Shown: positions 12,515-23,315 of the stretch, in pieces
Layout of the letters: the number at the start of each line of letters is the position of its first letter
How positions within the stretch are numbered: the first letter of the stretch is position 1
Assembly: GCA_019722365.1 (NCBI GenBank)
Contig: JADFUC010000554.1
Coordinates: 1-64,000 of the forward strand
From: Lithospermum erythrorhizon
Lineage: Eukaryota > Streptophyta > Magnoliopsida > Boraginales > Boraginaceae
Direction of reading: 5' to 3'
DNA: 64,000 bases
Program-made: the position numbers and the translations under genes
The notes under the pieces: model-generated
Database searches by the model: none
The model's input: the letters and a program-made list of their open reading frames with translations, nothing else
Told to the model about the DNA's origin: nothing

Positions 12515-12644
12515 CTAGGTTTGATTTTTTGGTTATGCGGTATTGGTTGTGTGCACAATAGGAGTTGTTTTCTTGAGTTGTTTTGGTTGAGTCTTTTCTC
12601 GGAGGTCTGAGTCTTTTCTTTCATTTTTCCCTAGACTGTTGAGG

Positions 12645-13770
12645 ATGCCACCGAGGGTAGACACGCGTAGGACGACTCGTGCCACGAGGGGTGCTCGGGG
12701 TAGACCGAGGGAGTCTTTGGAGGTAGAGCTTGGTGGTCGGGCGTGCAGTAAGGGTGTGGGGAGGATCGGCCCGATTATTAGAGCGAGTTAGGGAGTGCCG
12801 CATCCCCAGTTGATCCTGTTGCTGAGAATGAGGTAGAGGTTGGAGAGGATCCGATATATGCTATGAGTAAGCGTTACATCATGGTGGGGATTTAGTAAGC
12901 TCTTTGAAGGAGCATTTTTGAGAGAGATCCCTGATTCTTTGGGTTGAGTACGCTTCCCGTTGAGGCGTTGAGTTCATTAGTATTTATGGAGACTATATAT
13001 TTGAGCCGATGGGCATAGAAGGGATTGAGCTAAAGTCCCCAAGTTGCCACTTATAGACTTCATGAGGGGTGCTCGTGGTTGGTGGGGTAACTACGTATCG
13101 TTGGCTGCTGAGGAAACAGCTACGTGTCTTGGGCATTTTTGTAGAGTTGTTTAGGGAGAGCTATTGTGTACGAGTACCTATGTGAGAGGCCCTTTCACGG
13201 AGAGATTTGATCTGTTATTTCGAGGTGTAAGTCGGTTGATGAGTTAGGAGTGCGAGCCCCATTGAGGCGAAGAGGGGGCAGCGAGGTCGGTTAGTACTAG
13301 TGGACCTTACAGTTTGGAGGTCTCGGGAGGAGGATGGTCAGCCGGACTCGTCAGGAGAAGGGGTCATTTAGTCTTCATTATTCACCCGAGGATTGTGCGG
13401 TTTCTTACGCACAGCGATTTACTACTAGATAAATTGGATTCGAGGAGGCATCCGGAGTTCGGCTGATGTCGAGATACTTCCGTTGTGTCCGGGGTATTCA
13501 TGGATGCGAGGATTGTCGGGAGAGAGAGAGATGATCTGTTTCCTTTGTCGATAGCACGGACATTTTGTGAGGATTGTCCTCGGTTTCCCGGAGTGGAGTG
13601 GTGCTAGTGCATCTTTACCGGTTCAGTCGAGGGTGGATATAGAGGCGGTGGGCGGCTTTGGAGGCCGTGGAGGCCGAGTGTGAGGTTGGAGGCTACCGGG
13701 GAGGCGTAGCCGTGCCCCGGCCAGTGGTGCGGGTAGAGGCGGATTCATGCGGTCACTCGCGAGGGGAGAC
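12645..13770 (+). pseudogene. Chromovirus gag relic (element B)
   Basis: ATGCCACCGAGG at 12645 is the expected gag start, giving an arginine-rich MPPRVDTRR-type N-terminus. The rest is broken by stops and shifts. The zinc knuckle can still be seen at about 13538-13580: tgt-ttc-ctt-tgt-cga-tag-cac-gga-cat gives C..C.....H with a stop codon inside. A one-base loss just before the last cysteine then shifts the frame. In an intact element the protein would form the particle core. Compared with element A the knuckle here is destroyed. Confidence 0.65.
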
Positions 13771-13799
13771 GAGGGATTCTCCTAGAGTTGTGAGGTACC

Positions 13800-14125
13800 T
13801 TATTATTATGTGATTACGAAATTTGGGGTACTTTTGATTACGGAGCTACTGGCTCGTTTGTTTCCCAGTTTTTTGTTGATCTTTACCTTTATGTGAGAGT
13901 CTTTTTTACTTGTTATCGAGATACTTGATGTGGAAGTCGATTGAGGCTAGACTGTGTATGAGATTGTCCCTTGAGTGTAGATAATCAGTTGCTAGTTGTG
14001 GACCTACTTCCGTTTGAGTTAGTAGACTTTGATCTTATCTTGGGTATGGATTGGTTGGGGAGACATCACGCCAAGATTGACTGCCACGAAAGGAGATTAT
14101 CTTTGCGAGTCCGGGTAGACCAGAG
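13800..14125 (+). pseudogene. Aspartic protease relic (element B)
   Basis: The retroviral-type aspartic protease is recognised from two parts. FDYGATGSFVSQ around 13833 corresponds to the active-site loop, with the usual D-S/T-G changed to D-Y-G at 13836-13844. FDLILGMDWLGRHHAKIDC at about 14028-14085 is the typical C-terminal block of Ty3/gypsy proteases. The two lie in different frames. In an active element this enzyme would release gag and pol products. It sits between gag and RT, the normal Ty3/gypsy order. Confidence 0.7.
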
Positions 14126-14129
14126 ATTC

Positions 14130-15065
14130 TGTTTGTGGGAGTTAGGAAGATCCTACCATCGAGTTTCATTTCAGCACTTGAGGCCAGGAAGTTGATGAAG
14201 AAAGGTTGTGTTGGGTTTCTGGGGTATGTGGTCGACTTGGAGAGAGAGGAGAGCAGATTGGAGGATGTTCGTGTTGTCCGTGAGTATGTTGATGTTTTCC
14301 GAGATGCCGGGTTTACCGCCCGGCGAGGAGGTGGGTTTTGATTAAGGTTGTTCAGTACCGCGATTTATTGTGCCGTATAGAATGGCTCAGCGAGTTGAAA
14401 GAGTGAAGACTTCGATTACAACCTTTGCTTGATAAAGGGGTTCATCCGGACAGTATTTCTCCGTGGGGTACACGAGTTGTGTTTGTGAAGAAAGAAGGAT
14501 GAATACGTTGAGGTTGGCTGTATCGTTGCCGATAGATGATCTATTTGACCCGGTTGAGATCGGTGTTTTCGAAGATTGATTTGAGATCCGGTTATCACAG
14601 GTTGAGGATCGAGGAGGGTGACATTCGAAATCGGCTTTTAGAATCCCGGTATGGAGCCTTCTGAGGTTATGGCGGTACCGTTTGGGTTGACTAATGCCAC
14701 CGGCGGCATTCATGGATTTGATCGGGTGTTCCGGGAGTTTTTGGATAATCGTGATTGTGTTCATTGATGATATTCGATGCATGAGGTGGTGAGGAGGAGC
14801 ACGAGAGCACTTTGTGGATTGTGTTGGAGGTATTACAGAGACGGCCAGGGTTGTCAAGTTCACCCAGTGTGAATTACAGTTGGCGAGTACGAGTTCTTGG
14901 GCCGTGTTGTATCAGGTGAAGGTATTTGTGTGGATCCTCAGGTGGAGGCTGTGAATAAGCTGGGAGGCGACACGAGTGTGACCCGAATTGAGGGAGTTTC
15001 TTGGATTTGGTTGGGGTATTATGGGAGGTTTTATCGAGGGGACTTCGCTAATTGCGACTCCGATG
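14130..15065 (+). pseudogene. Reverse transcriptase relic (element B)
   Basis: Short conserved pieces of a Ty3/gypsy RT occur in order but in changing frames. There is a VVREYVDVF block near 14275, a KIDLRSGYHQLR-like block around 14570-14610, and a FIDDI box at 14760-14774 holding the two catalytic aspartates. Several single-base losses and stops make it non-functional. The retained FIDD, compared with the lost motif in the copia element at about 30070, shows the decay is random rather than selective. Confidence 0.75.
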
Positions 15066-15069
15066 ACAG

Positions 15070-16077
15070 TTGACCGAGAAAGGGTGTTCCACTTTATTTA
15101 AAATGAGGCTTGTGAAGCATTTTAGAGAGTTGAAGGCGAAGTTGACTCTTGCACCGATTTTGGCTCTACAAATGCAGATTAAAGGGTTCTACGTGATATC
15201 TGACGATGCGTCGCACGGGGTTGGGTTTGTGTGTTCATGCGAGGGAATGGAGAGTGATTTCTTATCTTACCGGCGGTGAGGAACCATGAGAAAAGGAGCC
15301 ACCCGACCTCGATCTTGTGAGTTAGCAGCGATTGTCTTTGAAGTTGTGGAGGCGTGCATGGGGTTAGATGCCGGATTTTTTCACGATCTTAAAGATGCAG
15401 AAGTACCTCCCGATGCAGAGACACCTGAATTTGAGGCAGAGGAGGTGGATGGAGTTTATCAGCGACTACGATGTGACTATCGAGTATCACCCGGGAAAGC
15501 GAATGTAGTAGCAGATGCTCTGAGTCGGAAGGGGAAGGCGAAAGACCCAAAGGTAGAGATGAAGCAGCTTGGAGTTGATCTTGGGGTTGGTAGCGATGGT
15601 GAGTTGTTGGCTCATGTGAAGGTTCGACCTGTACTCTTTGATCGAATTTTAGAGCTTCAGCAAACAGATGAGAAATTACAGAATATTATTAAAGAAGTGA
15701 AGAGTGGAGGTAGATCGGATTTCGCGGTTGATGATAGTGGAGTTTTGAGGATGAATGGAAGGTTGTGCGTGCCGTATTCTGAGGAGTTGAAGAAGGAAAT
15801 TCTTGATGAGGCTCATAATGCTCCTTATAGTATGCATCCAGGTAGTACGAAGATGTATCGGGACTTGAGGTTGGTTTATTGGTGGCCTGGGATGAAGAGA
15901 GAGATTGCAGAGTTTGTGGCGAGGTGTTTGGTTTGTCAGCAGGTGAAGATTGAGCATAGACACCTGCAGGTTTGTTGCAGCCACTTCCGATTCCTGAATG
16001 GACGTGGGAGAATATCACCATGGATTTCTTATTTGGACTTCCTAGATCGTCGAGGCGGAACGATGGGATTTGGGTGA
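15070..16077 (+). pseudogene. RNase H and integrase N-terminus relic (element B)
   Basis: RNase H remnants appear as VISDDASHGVG (15198-15230) and the end-of-domain block DYRVSPGKANVVADALSRKG (about 15475-15535). A frame of about 260 codons (15286-16077) continues into the integrase HHCC zinc region: HPGSTKMYRDLRLVYWWPGM, then CLVCQQVK at about 15835-15950, with both histidine- and cysteine-bearing segments visible. The catalytic core begins with a [13 protein letters not shown] block near 16020, the first integrase aspartate. The order PR-RT-RNase H-IN is that of Ty3/gypsy. The frame is the best preserved of this element but lacks its ends. Confidence 0.8.
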
Positions 16078-17101
16078 TCGTGGACAGATTGTCGAAGTAA
16101 CAATTTCCCTACCGATTAAATCGACTGATGGACCAGAGAGGCTAGCGAAGATTTATGTTGATCGGATTGTCGGTGCGTAGAGTTCCGGTGTAGGTGCTCT
16201 CGACCAGCGATGTGAGGTTTACTTCGAGATTTTTTGGAAAGGTTTTCAAGAGGGAACCCGAGTTGAGGTTAGTACATCTTTCCATCCCGGGCAGAGATGG
16301 GCAATCGAGAGGGCCGATCCGGACTTTTGGAGGATATGCTTGGTGTTACAGTTTACAGGGGAGTTGGGATGATGAGTTTCCTAAAAGATGGAGTTCGCAT
16401 AATAATAGTTTTCACCTTCCCAAAATATCGAGAGATGGCACCATTTGAGGCGTTATATGGGAGAAAGTGTCGAACTCCGGTTTGCTGGAATGAAGTGGGA
16501 GAGAAGAAAGTTTATGGTTCGAGTTAGTTGAAAGTTCGATTGGAAGGATCGAGTTGATCTAATGACACTGAAGATAGCCTGGGCCGAGGCAAAAGAAATC
16601 TGATGCGTCGCCGAGTGGACTTGTCTTTCGAAGTTGGTGATCGGGTGTTTTTGAAGATATCTCCATGGAAAGGGGTAATGTGGTTTGAAAGGAAAGGAAA
16701 GTTGTCCTCATTACATCGGACCGTTTGAGATTTTGGCGAGAGTAGGATCCGTAGCTTACCGTTTGGCGTTGCCTCGGGATTGGATAGAATTCATAATGTC
16801 TTCCGTGTCTTGAAGCGTTATGTTAGGATGAATCTCGCATTCTTAGCTCGATGCGAATTAGAACTTAAGAAGGATCTTTACCTTTGAGGAGAAGCCGGTG
16901 AGGATTCTTGACCGGAAGGAAAAGGTATTGAGAAATAAGGTGGTGGCCTTGGTGAAAGTGTTGTGGAGGAATCAACGCATAGAGGAGTCGACATGGGAGC
17001 GCGAGGATGACATGAAGAGCCATTACCGCAACTTTTCGTGTAGGAGGTTAGTTGTTGTAGTTATTTTATTTTATGTGTTGTATGTCTGCGTGTTGCATTA
17101 A
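16078..17101 (+). pseudogene. Integrase C-terminal part and chromodomain relic (element B)
   Basis: After a frame break the integrase core continues with an IVDRLSK-type block (16076-16100), then a PFEALYGRKCRTPVCW block at about 16441-16488 in the frame 16297-16527, typical of gypsy integrases. At 16898-17040 the frame gives RILDRKEKVLRNK, VKVLWRNQRIEESTWERE and DDMKSHY. I recognise this as the chromodomain-like C-terminus of chromoviruses of the Tekay/Del group. Such domains are thought to direct integration to modified chromatin. Multiple frameshifts make it inactive. Confidence 0.8.
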
Positions 17102-17147
17102 GTGTTTCTTCCGTGGTAGTTGAGTTGAGTAAATTTCGAGGACAAAA

Positions 17148-17167
17148 TTTTTATTAGGTGGGTAGAT
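17148..17167 (+). other. Polypurine tract of element B
   Basis: AATTTCGAGGACAAAATTTT, then TATTAGGTGGGTAGAT, immediately precedes the LTR start TGAAATAACCCG. Gypsy elements of the Tekay type commonly end in a GAGGACGAAA...AGGTGGG stretch that primes plus-strand DNA synthesis. Its mirror image is seen at 56233-56280 in the minus-strand element. Confidence 0.75.
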
Positions 17168-19532
17168 TGAAATAACCCGTTCCGTATAAGTATTATTTTA
17201 ATATTGTTTGGGTAGAAATAAGTGTATGTTCGAGTTGTGTTGTTAAACCGAGACGAGTTTTCAAACCGCAAACCAAACGGGGACTTAGCACTTTTACTAA
17301 ATATCTACCACCCGACTCTCCGCTTCCAGCTGATGCATGCGTCATCAAAACACACGAGCCCGCTTCCCGTTTGTGTTGGCGAAATTTCAATAAGGAAAAA
17401 AAAAATTTTGCTCCTCCATTTTTCTTCTCTTCCATTGTTGCTCAAGCTCTATAAATTTATTGAACATCTTCTCCTCATCATCTTCTACACACCAAGGTAA
17501 GAAAGTTTGAAGCTTTGTGATATTTTCTTAAGTTATGGAGAGTTGACTTTTAGTTTGACTTTTGTTGACTTTGAATTTTGGGACTTTAAATGGTATAGAG
17601 GTTTCATCTAAACATGGATTAAGTGATTTGAGGTGATTATAATCGATTTTTGGGGTTGAAATGTGTTGATTTTGAGAGTTGACTTTTTCCCAAATTCCTT
17701 TAAATTTTATTATGATGTTATTGGACTTTAATATATAGTTGTTTTGGAGGATAAGTTTGATTTTATTATGTTGATTTGAGTTGGTAAGAGTGAGTAATAT
17801 TTTTAGAGTTTGATTAAAGATTGTTATAAAATGGATGATAAATTAGTTGAGGAAAATGATTTCTAGGTTGATTAAAGTGGTCTAAAATGTTAGTATTTTT
17901 GGTTAGGGTGTTGGCCGATTATGGGGCTTAGTCGGGGATGGTTGAAATTCATCATTCTAATTGTGTCATTTAAAACACGATTGAGAAATCTATATACTTA
18001 AGTTGACAATTTTGTAACTAAAATGGGTTGAAAAAGTTAGGAAATTGAATTAAAAATTGGAGTTAAAATAGTAGTAAGGTTGTAATTGCAATTGATATTG
18101 CGGATGTTGGTGATTATGCGTGGAGTGTGCGAAGCGACGCAGCTTACCTAGATGAGGCGTTTATTATTCTTGTAAGGTGAGTAATTATCTCGCGGGTGTA
18201 AATTAACTTACCAAATTGTGAATGTATATCTATGTATTTTTTTTGTGATTATGGTTGAATACGAATTCTTGTTGGATATATGGATGTATATTATTTTGTG
18301 AATCATTGGGCGTTTGAGGTGAAGTTGAGTCGTATTAGGATAAGTGGTTTCCGGGCTGTTTTGGTCATTTTGGATGTTTAGAGTGTTTTGTTGGTTGAGT
18401 TGGTGTAGGATGAGTTGTATATGAGTTGATGATGTATGTTGAGTTGTATTATCCGGTAATTGTCTTATACCTCGGTATAAGTGTGGTGTTTTGCCTCGTA
18501 CACAGATTCTGAGGCGTTGATAACATGTCGGCGGGCACAAGTTTCTCACTGGGAGTTCGGGTTGATTATATGTGCATTCGTTGTAGAAATCGAATTTATC
18601 TTTGAGTTGATTGAGTGTTTAGGGAATTTGAGTTTGAATGTTGAAGGTTGATTGAGGTTGTTGTTTAGTTGTGGGCTCGAATGTTGAGTTGATTGAGTTG
18701 ATATTGTGGATTTGAGTAGTACTAGTGTTGTTGGCAGAGTTGTGGAGTTGGATGGTCTAGTTGGTTAGTCGTGATGTCTTATTGTGTTGGTTGATAGAGT
18801 AGAGTCGTGGACTCATTTGGGTATGATTGTCATTGATTTCTTTGAAATGTGTGATTATCATTTTTATTGTCCTTTATCAGTATGTGTTTATGTTTTAGTT
18901 GGCCAGGCCTATAAATTTATGCATTTGATCTTTGAATTTACTAATGATTTATATATTATTATGATTCTTCTACGTTGTATGACGTGCAGCCAATACCCAC
19001 CCATCTATCTATCTTGAGTGGTATTTCAATTACACTAAGCGAGTGAGCGTTAATTTTTCACTCTTGGGCTGAAATGCTTCGCTAAGCTTACATGAAGCAC
19101 ACCACACATTCACTATGGGCGACATTTTATTTGTGCCGGGTTGACGGTGGTCTTTAGCTTTCTCGGAGTGCAATTAAGTGTTCGTGCCTTAGAGCCTAGA
19201 GTGGCCGGGCGGGTGGCGTGGGTCCTCACGGTCTCGTTGTTTTTTATTTGAAGTTCGGATTTCCTCTATTTCTTGTTATTTCGATGTCACTCTGAGTTGT
19301 ATGTTGATATTTTGTATTTTGGTCGATTGTTGTATATAGGTTGTGTTGTGTGGTTAGGAAACACCACGATAGATCATTTTCTTAAGCCCCATTCTTTTCG
19401 GTTGTATATATTATTTTATTGGTTATTCAGGAATGTGTCTTTTAAATTTGAGTCGTACATCGATTTGGTGACAAATTGTCCGAGTTTAGATGATTAACCT
19501 CGAGGCATCCGACTGGGCGAATTAAATTCACA
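17168..19532 (+). mobile_element. 3' LTR of element B
   Basis: The LTR runs from TGAAATAACCCGTTCC (17168) to AATTAAATTCACA (19532), 2365 bp. A TATA-like TCTATAAATTTA lies at 17448-17459, about 280 bp from the start. An exon-end-like ACCAAGGTAAGAAAG follows at 17491-17505. Farther on are a CGGTATAAG block near 18473, TTGGTGAC near 19465 and GGGCGAATTAAATTC at the end. The short open frames inside (17222-17500, 18784-19017, 19273-19497) have no family resemblance. The solo LTR at 37973-40330 is the same family. Confidence 0.85.
17448..17505 (+). promoter_or_regulatory. LTR promoter TATA-like box and splice-donor-like site
   Basis: TCTATAAATTTA at 17448-17459 is followed about 35 bp later by CAAG|GTAAGAAAG at 17493-17504. 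The spacing is that of a TATA box, a transcription start and a short first exon. Equivalent GTAAGAAAG or GTGAGAAAG boxes occur in the LTRs at 22801, 38349, 6700 (minus), 35530 (minus) and 55743 (minus). Transcription start and splicing are inference; the box and its conservation are direct observations. Confidence 0.5.
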
Positions 19533-20075
19533 TCGACTCTTGTAGAAACTCGAAAAATTAATACTCGATTCTATAATAAACTCTCTAAGATAATATGTTT
19601 GGTCAATCACGACTCGGAGGTAAGTGCTTGGTTTTATTTTTTATCCCGACTCGGGGATAAAAACTCGATTATTTAATAAACTCTCTAAGATAATATTTTT
19701 TGCCGGTCCCGACTCGGGAATAGGGTGCTAAATTAATAATGCGTCTTTTTTTCATTCATTTATATGTTTGTTGCTATTATCAACTTCATTGGCTTCGATA
19801 TATTAATAGTCGATTATTTAATAAAACTCTCTAAGATAAATCTTTTTGTCGGTCCGGCTTCGGGGGATAGGGTGCTAAATTAATAATGCGTCATTTTTTT
19901 TATTTTGCAATTATCAACTAGAGTAGAAACTTGATAAATTAATACTAGATTATTTAATAAATTCTCTAATATAATATTTTTTGCCGGTCCCGATTGGAGC
20001 ATAGGGTGCTAAATTAATAATTCATGTTTTTTTAGGATTTTTTTTTTGCAATTATCAACTAGAGTAAAATATTTC
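19533..20075 (+). repeat. Degenerate tandem array, 100-146-bp units
   Basis: The word CTCTCTAAGATAATAT or a close variant recurs at 19581, 19681, 19827 and about 19962. Each is followed by a GGTCCCGACTCGGG-type word and, from the second unit on, by a GGGTGCTAAATTAATAAT word; it is preceded by ACTCGATTATTTAATAAA. Units three and four also share GCAATTATCAACTAGAGTA. The array has no coding potential and directly abuts the element B LTR. I do not recognise the family. Similar CTATAAATTAATA-GGTCCCGA words are common in plant DNA repeats, so it may be the decayed end of a DNA transposon. Confidence 0.7.
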
Positions 20076-21099
20076 GATTATTTAATATTTCTTTTCGAAG
20101 CCAATGCTTTCAGGAACTTAATGCTTCGAATTATTACTATTTAATCTGACATATTTTTCTTTATCTTTCTACATAAAAGTTGGTCGTATTTCGAATGAAT
20201 TCAATGTTTGCCCGTTAATTGACGGGCCAACAACACTAGTATTAGTAAATAATCTAGTTCAATCATCCTCTTAAATATCATCATATTTCAACTAGTTAAG
20301 TTAAAAATCATTTAGGTCAATTGACCGAATGCTATTTTTGTTTATTCAACCTATTTAAAAATGTACGAACGACTCTAAACATCATTTACATTTGAAAAAT
20401 AATTAAATTTGATCACCCTCCTCAAGACTGTCCTATTTCGCTCATCCATATTCAAAAAATTATATTTGCATAATCGCTATTGACGATCACTTCTAACGAC
20501 CAAACAATGAAAATTTGATCTAGAAATAACCAGACCAGCTTAATGGTCTACCAAGATTACCAACATTTTCCCTTTAAAAGTCAAGTCAAACTCCCAAGCT
20601 ACCCTCCACAAGAATAAAGAAAAGCAGAATAAACGACAACCCAAGATAGATAACCAAATTAGACTGTTTACCAAGTTTAGGAAAATTAGAACAAAAAAAC
20701 ACATTAAATAGAACAAGGTACGATAGATAACCAAATCAGGCTGTTTACCAAGTCTAGCCAATTTAGAAGAGTACAGATCAATTGAGTTTCGGTACAGACG
20801 TGTACTCAAGTTTCAAATATCATAAAATAACATAAGCAAATACAATCTGAGTAACAGAGTAAGAGTAAATTAGTAAATTACTGCTTATGGTTGCGACATA
20901 AACCTTTGATAAAAATGAAAGTCTTCTTTTTTATAATTATTATTTTCTATCAATAAACCTTTGATAAAAATGAAGAGGCTCGTTCTGACTTCTGATCATT
21001 GATGATATGAATTAACAAAATAAGATACATTTTCAATTTTTGAGTTTAAGTTTTGGTAAAAAAAATTACCTTTCATTCCTCATTCTAATAAACATAACA
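20076..21099. other. AT-rich intergenic DNA with small direct repeats
   Basis: No gene is seen. GATAGATAACCAAAT followed by CTGTTTACCAAGT occurs at about 20645-20680 and again at about 20724-20758, a 35-bp direct repeat about 79 bp apart. AAACCTTTGATAAAAATGAA occurs at about 20900 and again at about 20955. An open frame on the minus strand here (20540-20809) carries the repeat and has no recognisable domain. Confidence 0.55.
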
Positions 21100-21560
21100 C
21101 CCACAAGAAGAGAGAGCACACTTCATAACTCCAAAGAGACATTATCCTAAAACCAATTAATAATAGATGGAGTAGTTCTTTGATTTATATAGTGGTGAAC
21201 TATCTGCTTATTTTTCAATATGGACAATCACATGTAAACTCTTGGATTATTAGGAGCCAAATCTCCACACTTCCTTCCTCACATGTGATATTCCTTTTTT
21301 CGTTTATTTTGTTTTTTCTTTTTAAAGGCCTAATTTTTAAAACACAGGTCACATAATCATGGGTTTTGATACCATCTTAAATTTTTTAAAATGGGTATGG
21401 ATCACACTCACATGACGAAAGAGAACACATTTCATAAGTTCAAAGAGGCACAATCCTAAACCTAATTGGTAATAGGTGGAGTAGCTCATTGATTTATATA
21501 TTGGTGAATTTTCTCCTTATTTTTCAATGTGAGATAATCACATATGAACTCTTGGGTTAT
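21100..21560 (+). repeat. Pair of ~130-bp diverged direct repeats
   Basis: Copy one (about 21111-21260) and copy two (about 21418-21560) share, in order, GAGA.CACATTTCATAA, TCCAAAGAG or TTCAAAGAGGCA, ATCCTAAACC, GGTGGAGTAG, TTGATTTATATA, TGGTGAA, CTTATTTTTCAAT and AATCACATNTGAACTCTTGG. Offset between copies is about 307 bp. Neither codes. This could be a pair of LTR or MITE remnants; I do not assign a family. Confidence 0.65.
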
Positions 21561-22057
21561 TAAAATCGAAATCTCAACAAAAATTTATATAACTAGATTC
21601 ATTTTAAAATACGTTATAATAACATAATATTTTTTGTAATTTATATATTATAAAATTATGCATGGCCAAACATTTATTTCAAAATGGAAAGCATCAATCA
21701 AAATAAATTGGATATACTACCTACATTTTAATTTAACTGAGAGGTTGGACTTATCAATAGCTAATACTTGCTTTTTTTCATAACTTAATTTTATGTGAAT
21801 ATTTTGCTATGAACTTCAAACATGATAACATACAAATATATAGTGCTTGTTATCTGATTTTATTAATCTTTTGATATAGATACAAAGTTCAATGAATCAA
21901 AATTCTTTTTTTTTGTCTCATAAACTATCTTTTTGAAATTGTCTCACGAAATTATTATCTTTGAGCACTTTACTAAGTTATCCTTCTTTCCAAATTTCTT
22001 TTTATGTTAAAATTGAAGGAATCTTTTTTAATAGAAGGACACATTTGAAATTACATA
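21561..22057. other. AT-rich intergenic DNA
   Basis: This stretch is strongly AT-rich, with long poly(T) runs near 21907 and 22025. I see no gene, no paired termini and no repeat copy. Confidence 0.5.
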
Positions 22058-22314
22058 CTCCCTCACAATCCCAAAAGATAGGGACATTTTGAGCTTTTCT
22101 TGAAATAAGTTGAACTTTGGCTAGTAAATTTTTTGTTTGTGTTGTATAATATTTGATGAAAATAATATCAATGGAAATAATTTGAAATATATTTTTATTG
22201 ATATAGTTTCATAAATTGATATATAGCAGCGAAATAAAGCCTATTTACGGTCGTGGATTGTATGAAATAGTATAAAAAGTCAGAAATGTCCCTATCATTT
22301 AAGGGATGGAGGTG
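22058..22314. mobile_element. Stowaway-like MITE, ~257 bp
   Basis: The left end CTCCCTCACAATCCC and AAAAGATAGGGACATTT (22058-22091) is the inverted complement of the right end AAATGTCCCTATCATTT and AAGGGATGGAGG (22284-22313), with few mismatches. A TA precedes the left end. The CTCCCTC(C) terminus, the short length and the absence of coding fit a Stowaway/Tc1-mariner miniature element. The right-hand TA is not clear. Confidence 0.8.
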
Positions 22315-22470
22315 TCTCTTCATATAAAAATTAGATTTTTCTTGTCCTTTTGAGAAATAGATTAAAAAATTAAATTATGTAAAACACCTCGAGCCACCCC
22401 CCGTATCCACTTATGGCACTTCCTGCACTTACCCATGTCGTCTTCGTCGGACCCCCCCTACCGCGATCAT

Positions 22471-23315
22471 TGTAATAACCCGTTAAAGGTATGAGCATTG
22501 TAATATTATTTGGTGTTAGAAGTTAAGTTTATGTTAGGTTATTAATAGTTAAACGAGGCAGAGAAACTAAACCGAAAACTTGACGAGATTGTGCCTGATT
22601 CTTGAAATATCTTACACGAACTCCCGTATACCATTTCGTCACTTATCTATGTGAGTAGTCATCATCGTCATCTTCTTTTTTCTTAAACATGCAGACTTCC
22701 TTCACGATTTCCCTTAAAAAATTTCTTCCGTTCTCTTCTTCATCTTTATGACTTTGGTCCTAAAATTTCTTGGAAGTTTTCTAGTCATCTACGTTTTAAA
22801 GTAAGAAAGTTCAAATCTTTTACAGATATTTCTTGAGTTTGAGGATGTTGACTTTTTGAATAGTGAGTTGACTTTAAAGTTACATTATTTATAATGATAT
22901 AGAATGGAGTCATCTAGGCTTAGATTGTATCTATAAAAATTGATAATAATGGAATTTGTAGGGGTTGAAATATGTTGAGTTATAGTTGACTTTTGTTGAC
23001 TTTTCTAAATGGGTTTAATATGGTAAGTGTACTCTTTGACTTTTATTAGGGTTGTTTCGAGGTGTAGGTTGTGATTTTTAGGTGATTAAGAATGTTCGGA
23101 TAGAATGAGTTTTGTAAGTTAGTAGTTAATTGGGTTTTGATTAAAGATGGTTAGAAATGTGATGATTAGTTGTGAATTTAGGAGCGTTAGGGCTTTTGGA
23201 AACTTCTAAATTGGAACTCGATCATTAAAATGGAAAGTTGCGAACTTAGTTTGGAATAAGATTATAATGGGCTTTTTACATTTGGGTTATTTTGAATTAT
23301 AGATATGAGATTAAA
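22471..23315 (+). mobile_element. Gypsy LTR F, first part (outermost of nest)
   Basis: The LTR starts TGTAATAACCCGTT at 22471 and shows, at 22801, GTAAGAAAG, the same splice-donor-like box as other LTRs. At 23315 it is cut by a minus-strand LTR flanked on both sides by TTAAA. It resumes at 36010. Together the pieces make a plus-strand LTR of about 2.2 kb with no PBS after it, so it is probably a solo LTR. No exact TSD was found at its outer ends. Confidence 0.75.

Noticed and set aside
17222..19497. Frames in the element B LTR (17222-17500, 18784-19017, 19273-19497)
   Set aside because: The same region in the related LTR G lacks the frames. They are low-complexity or chance frames.
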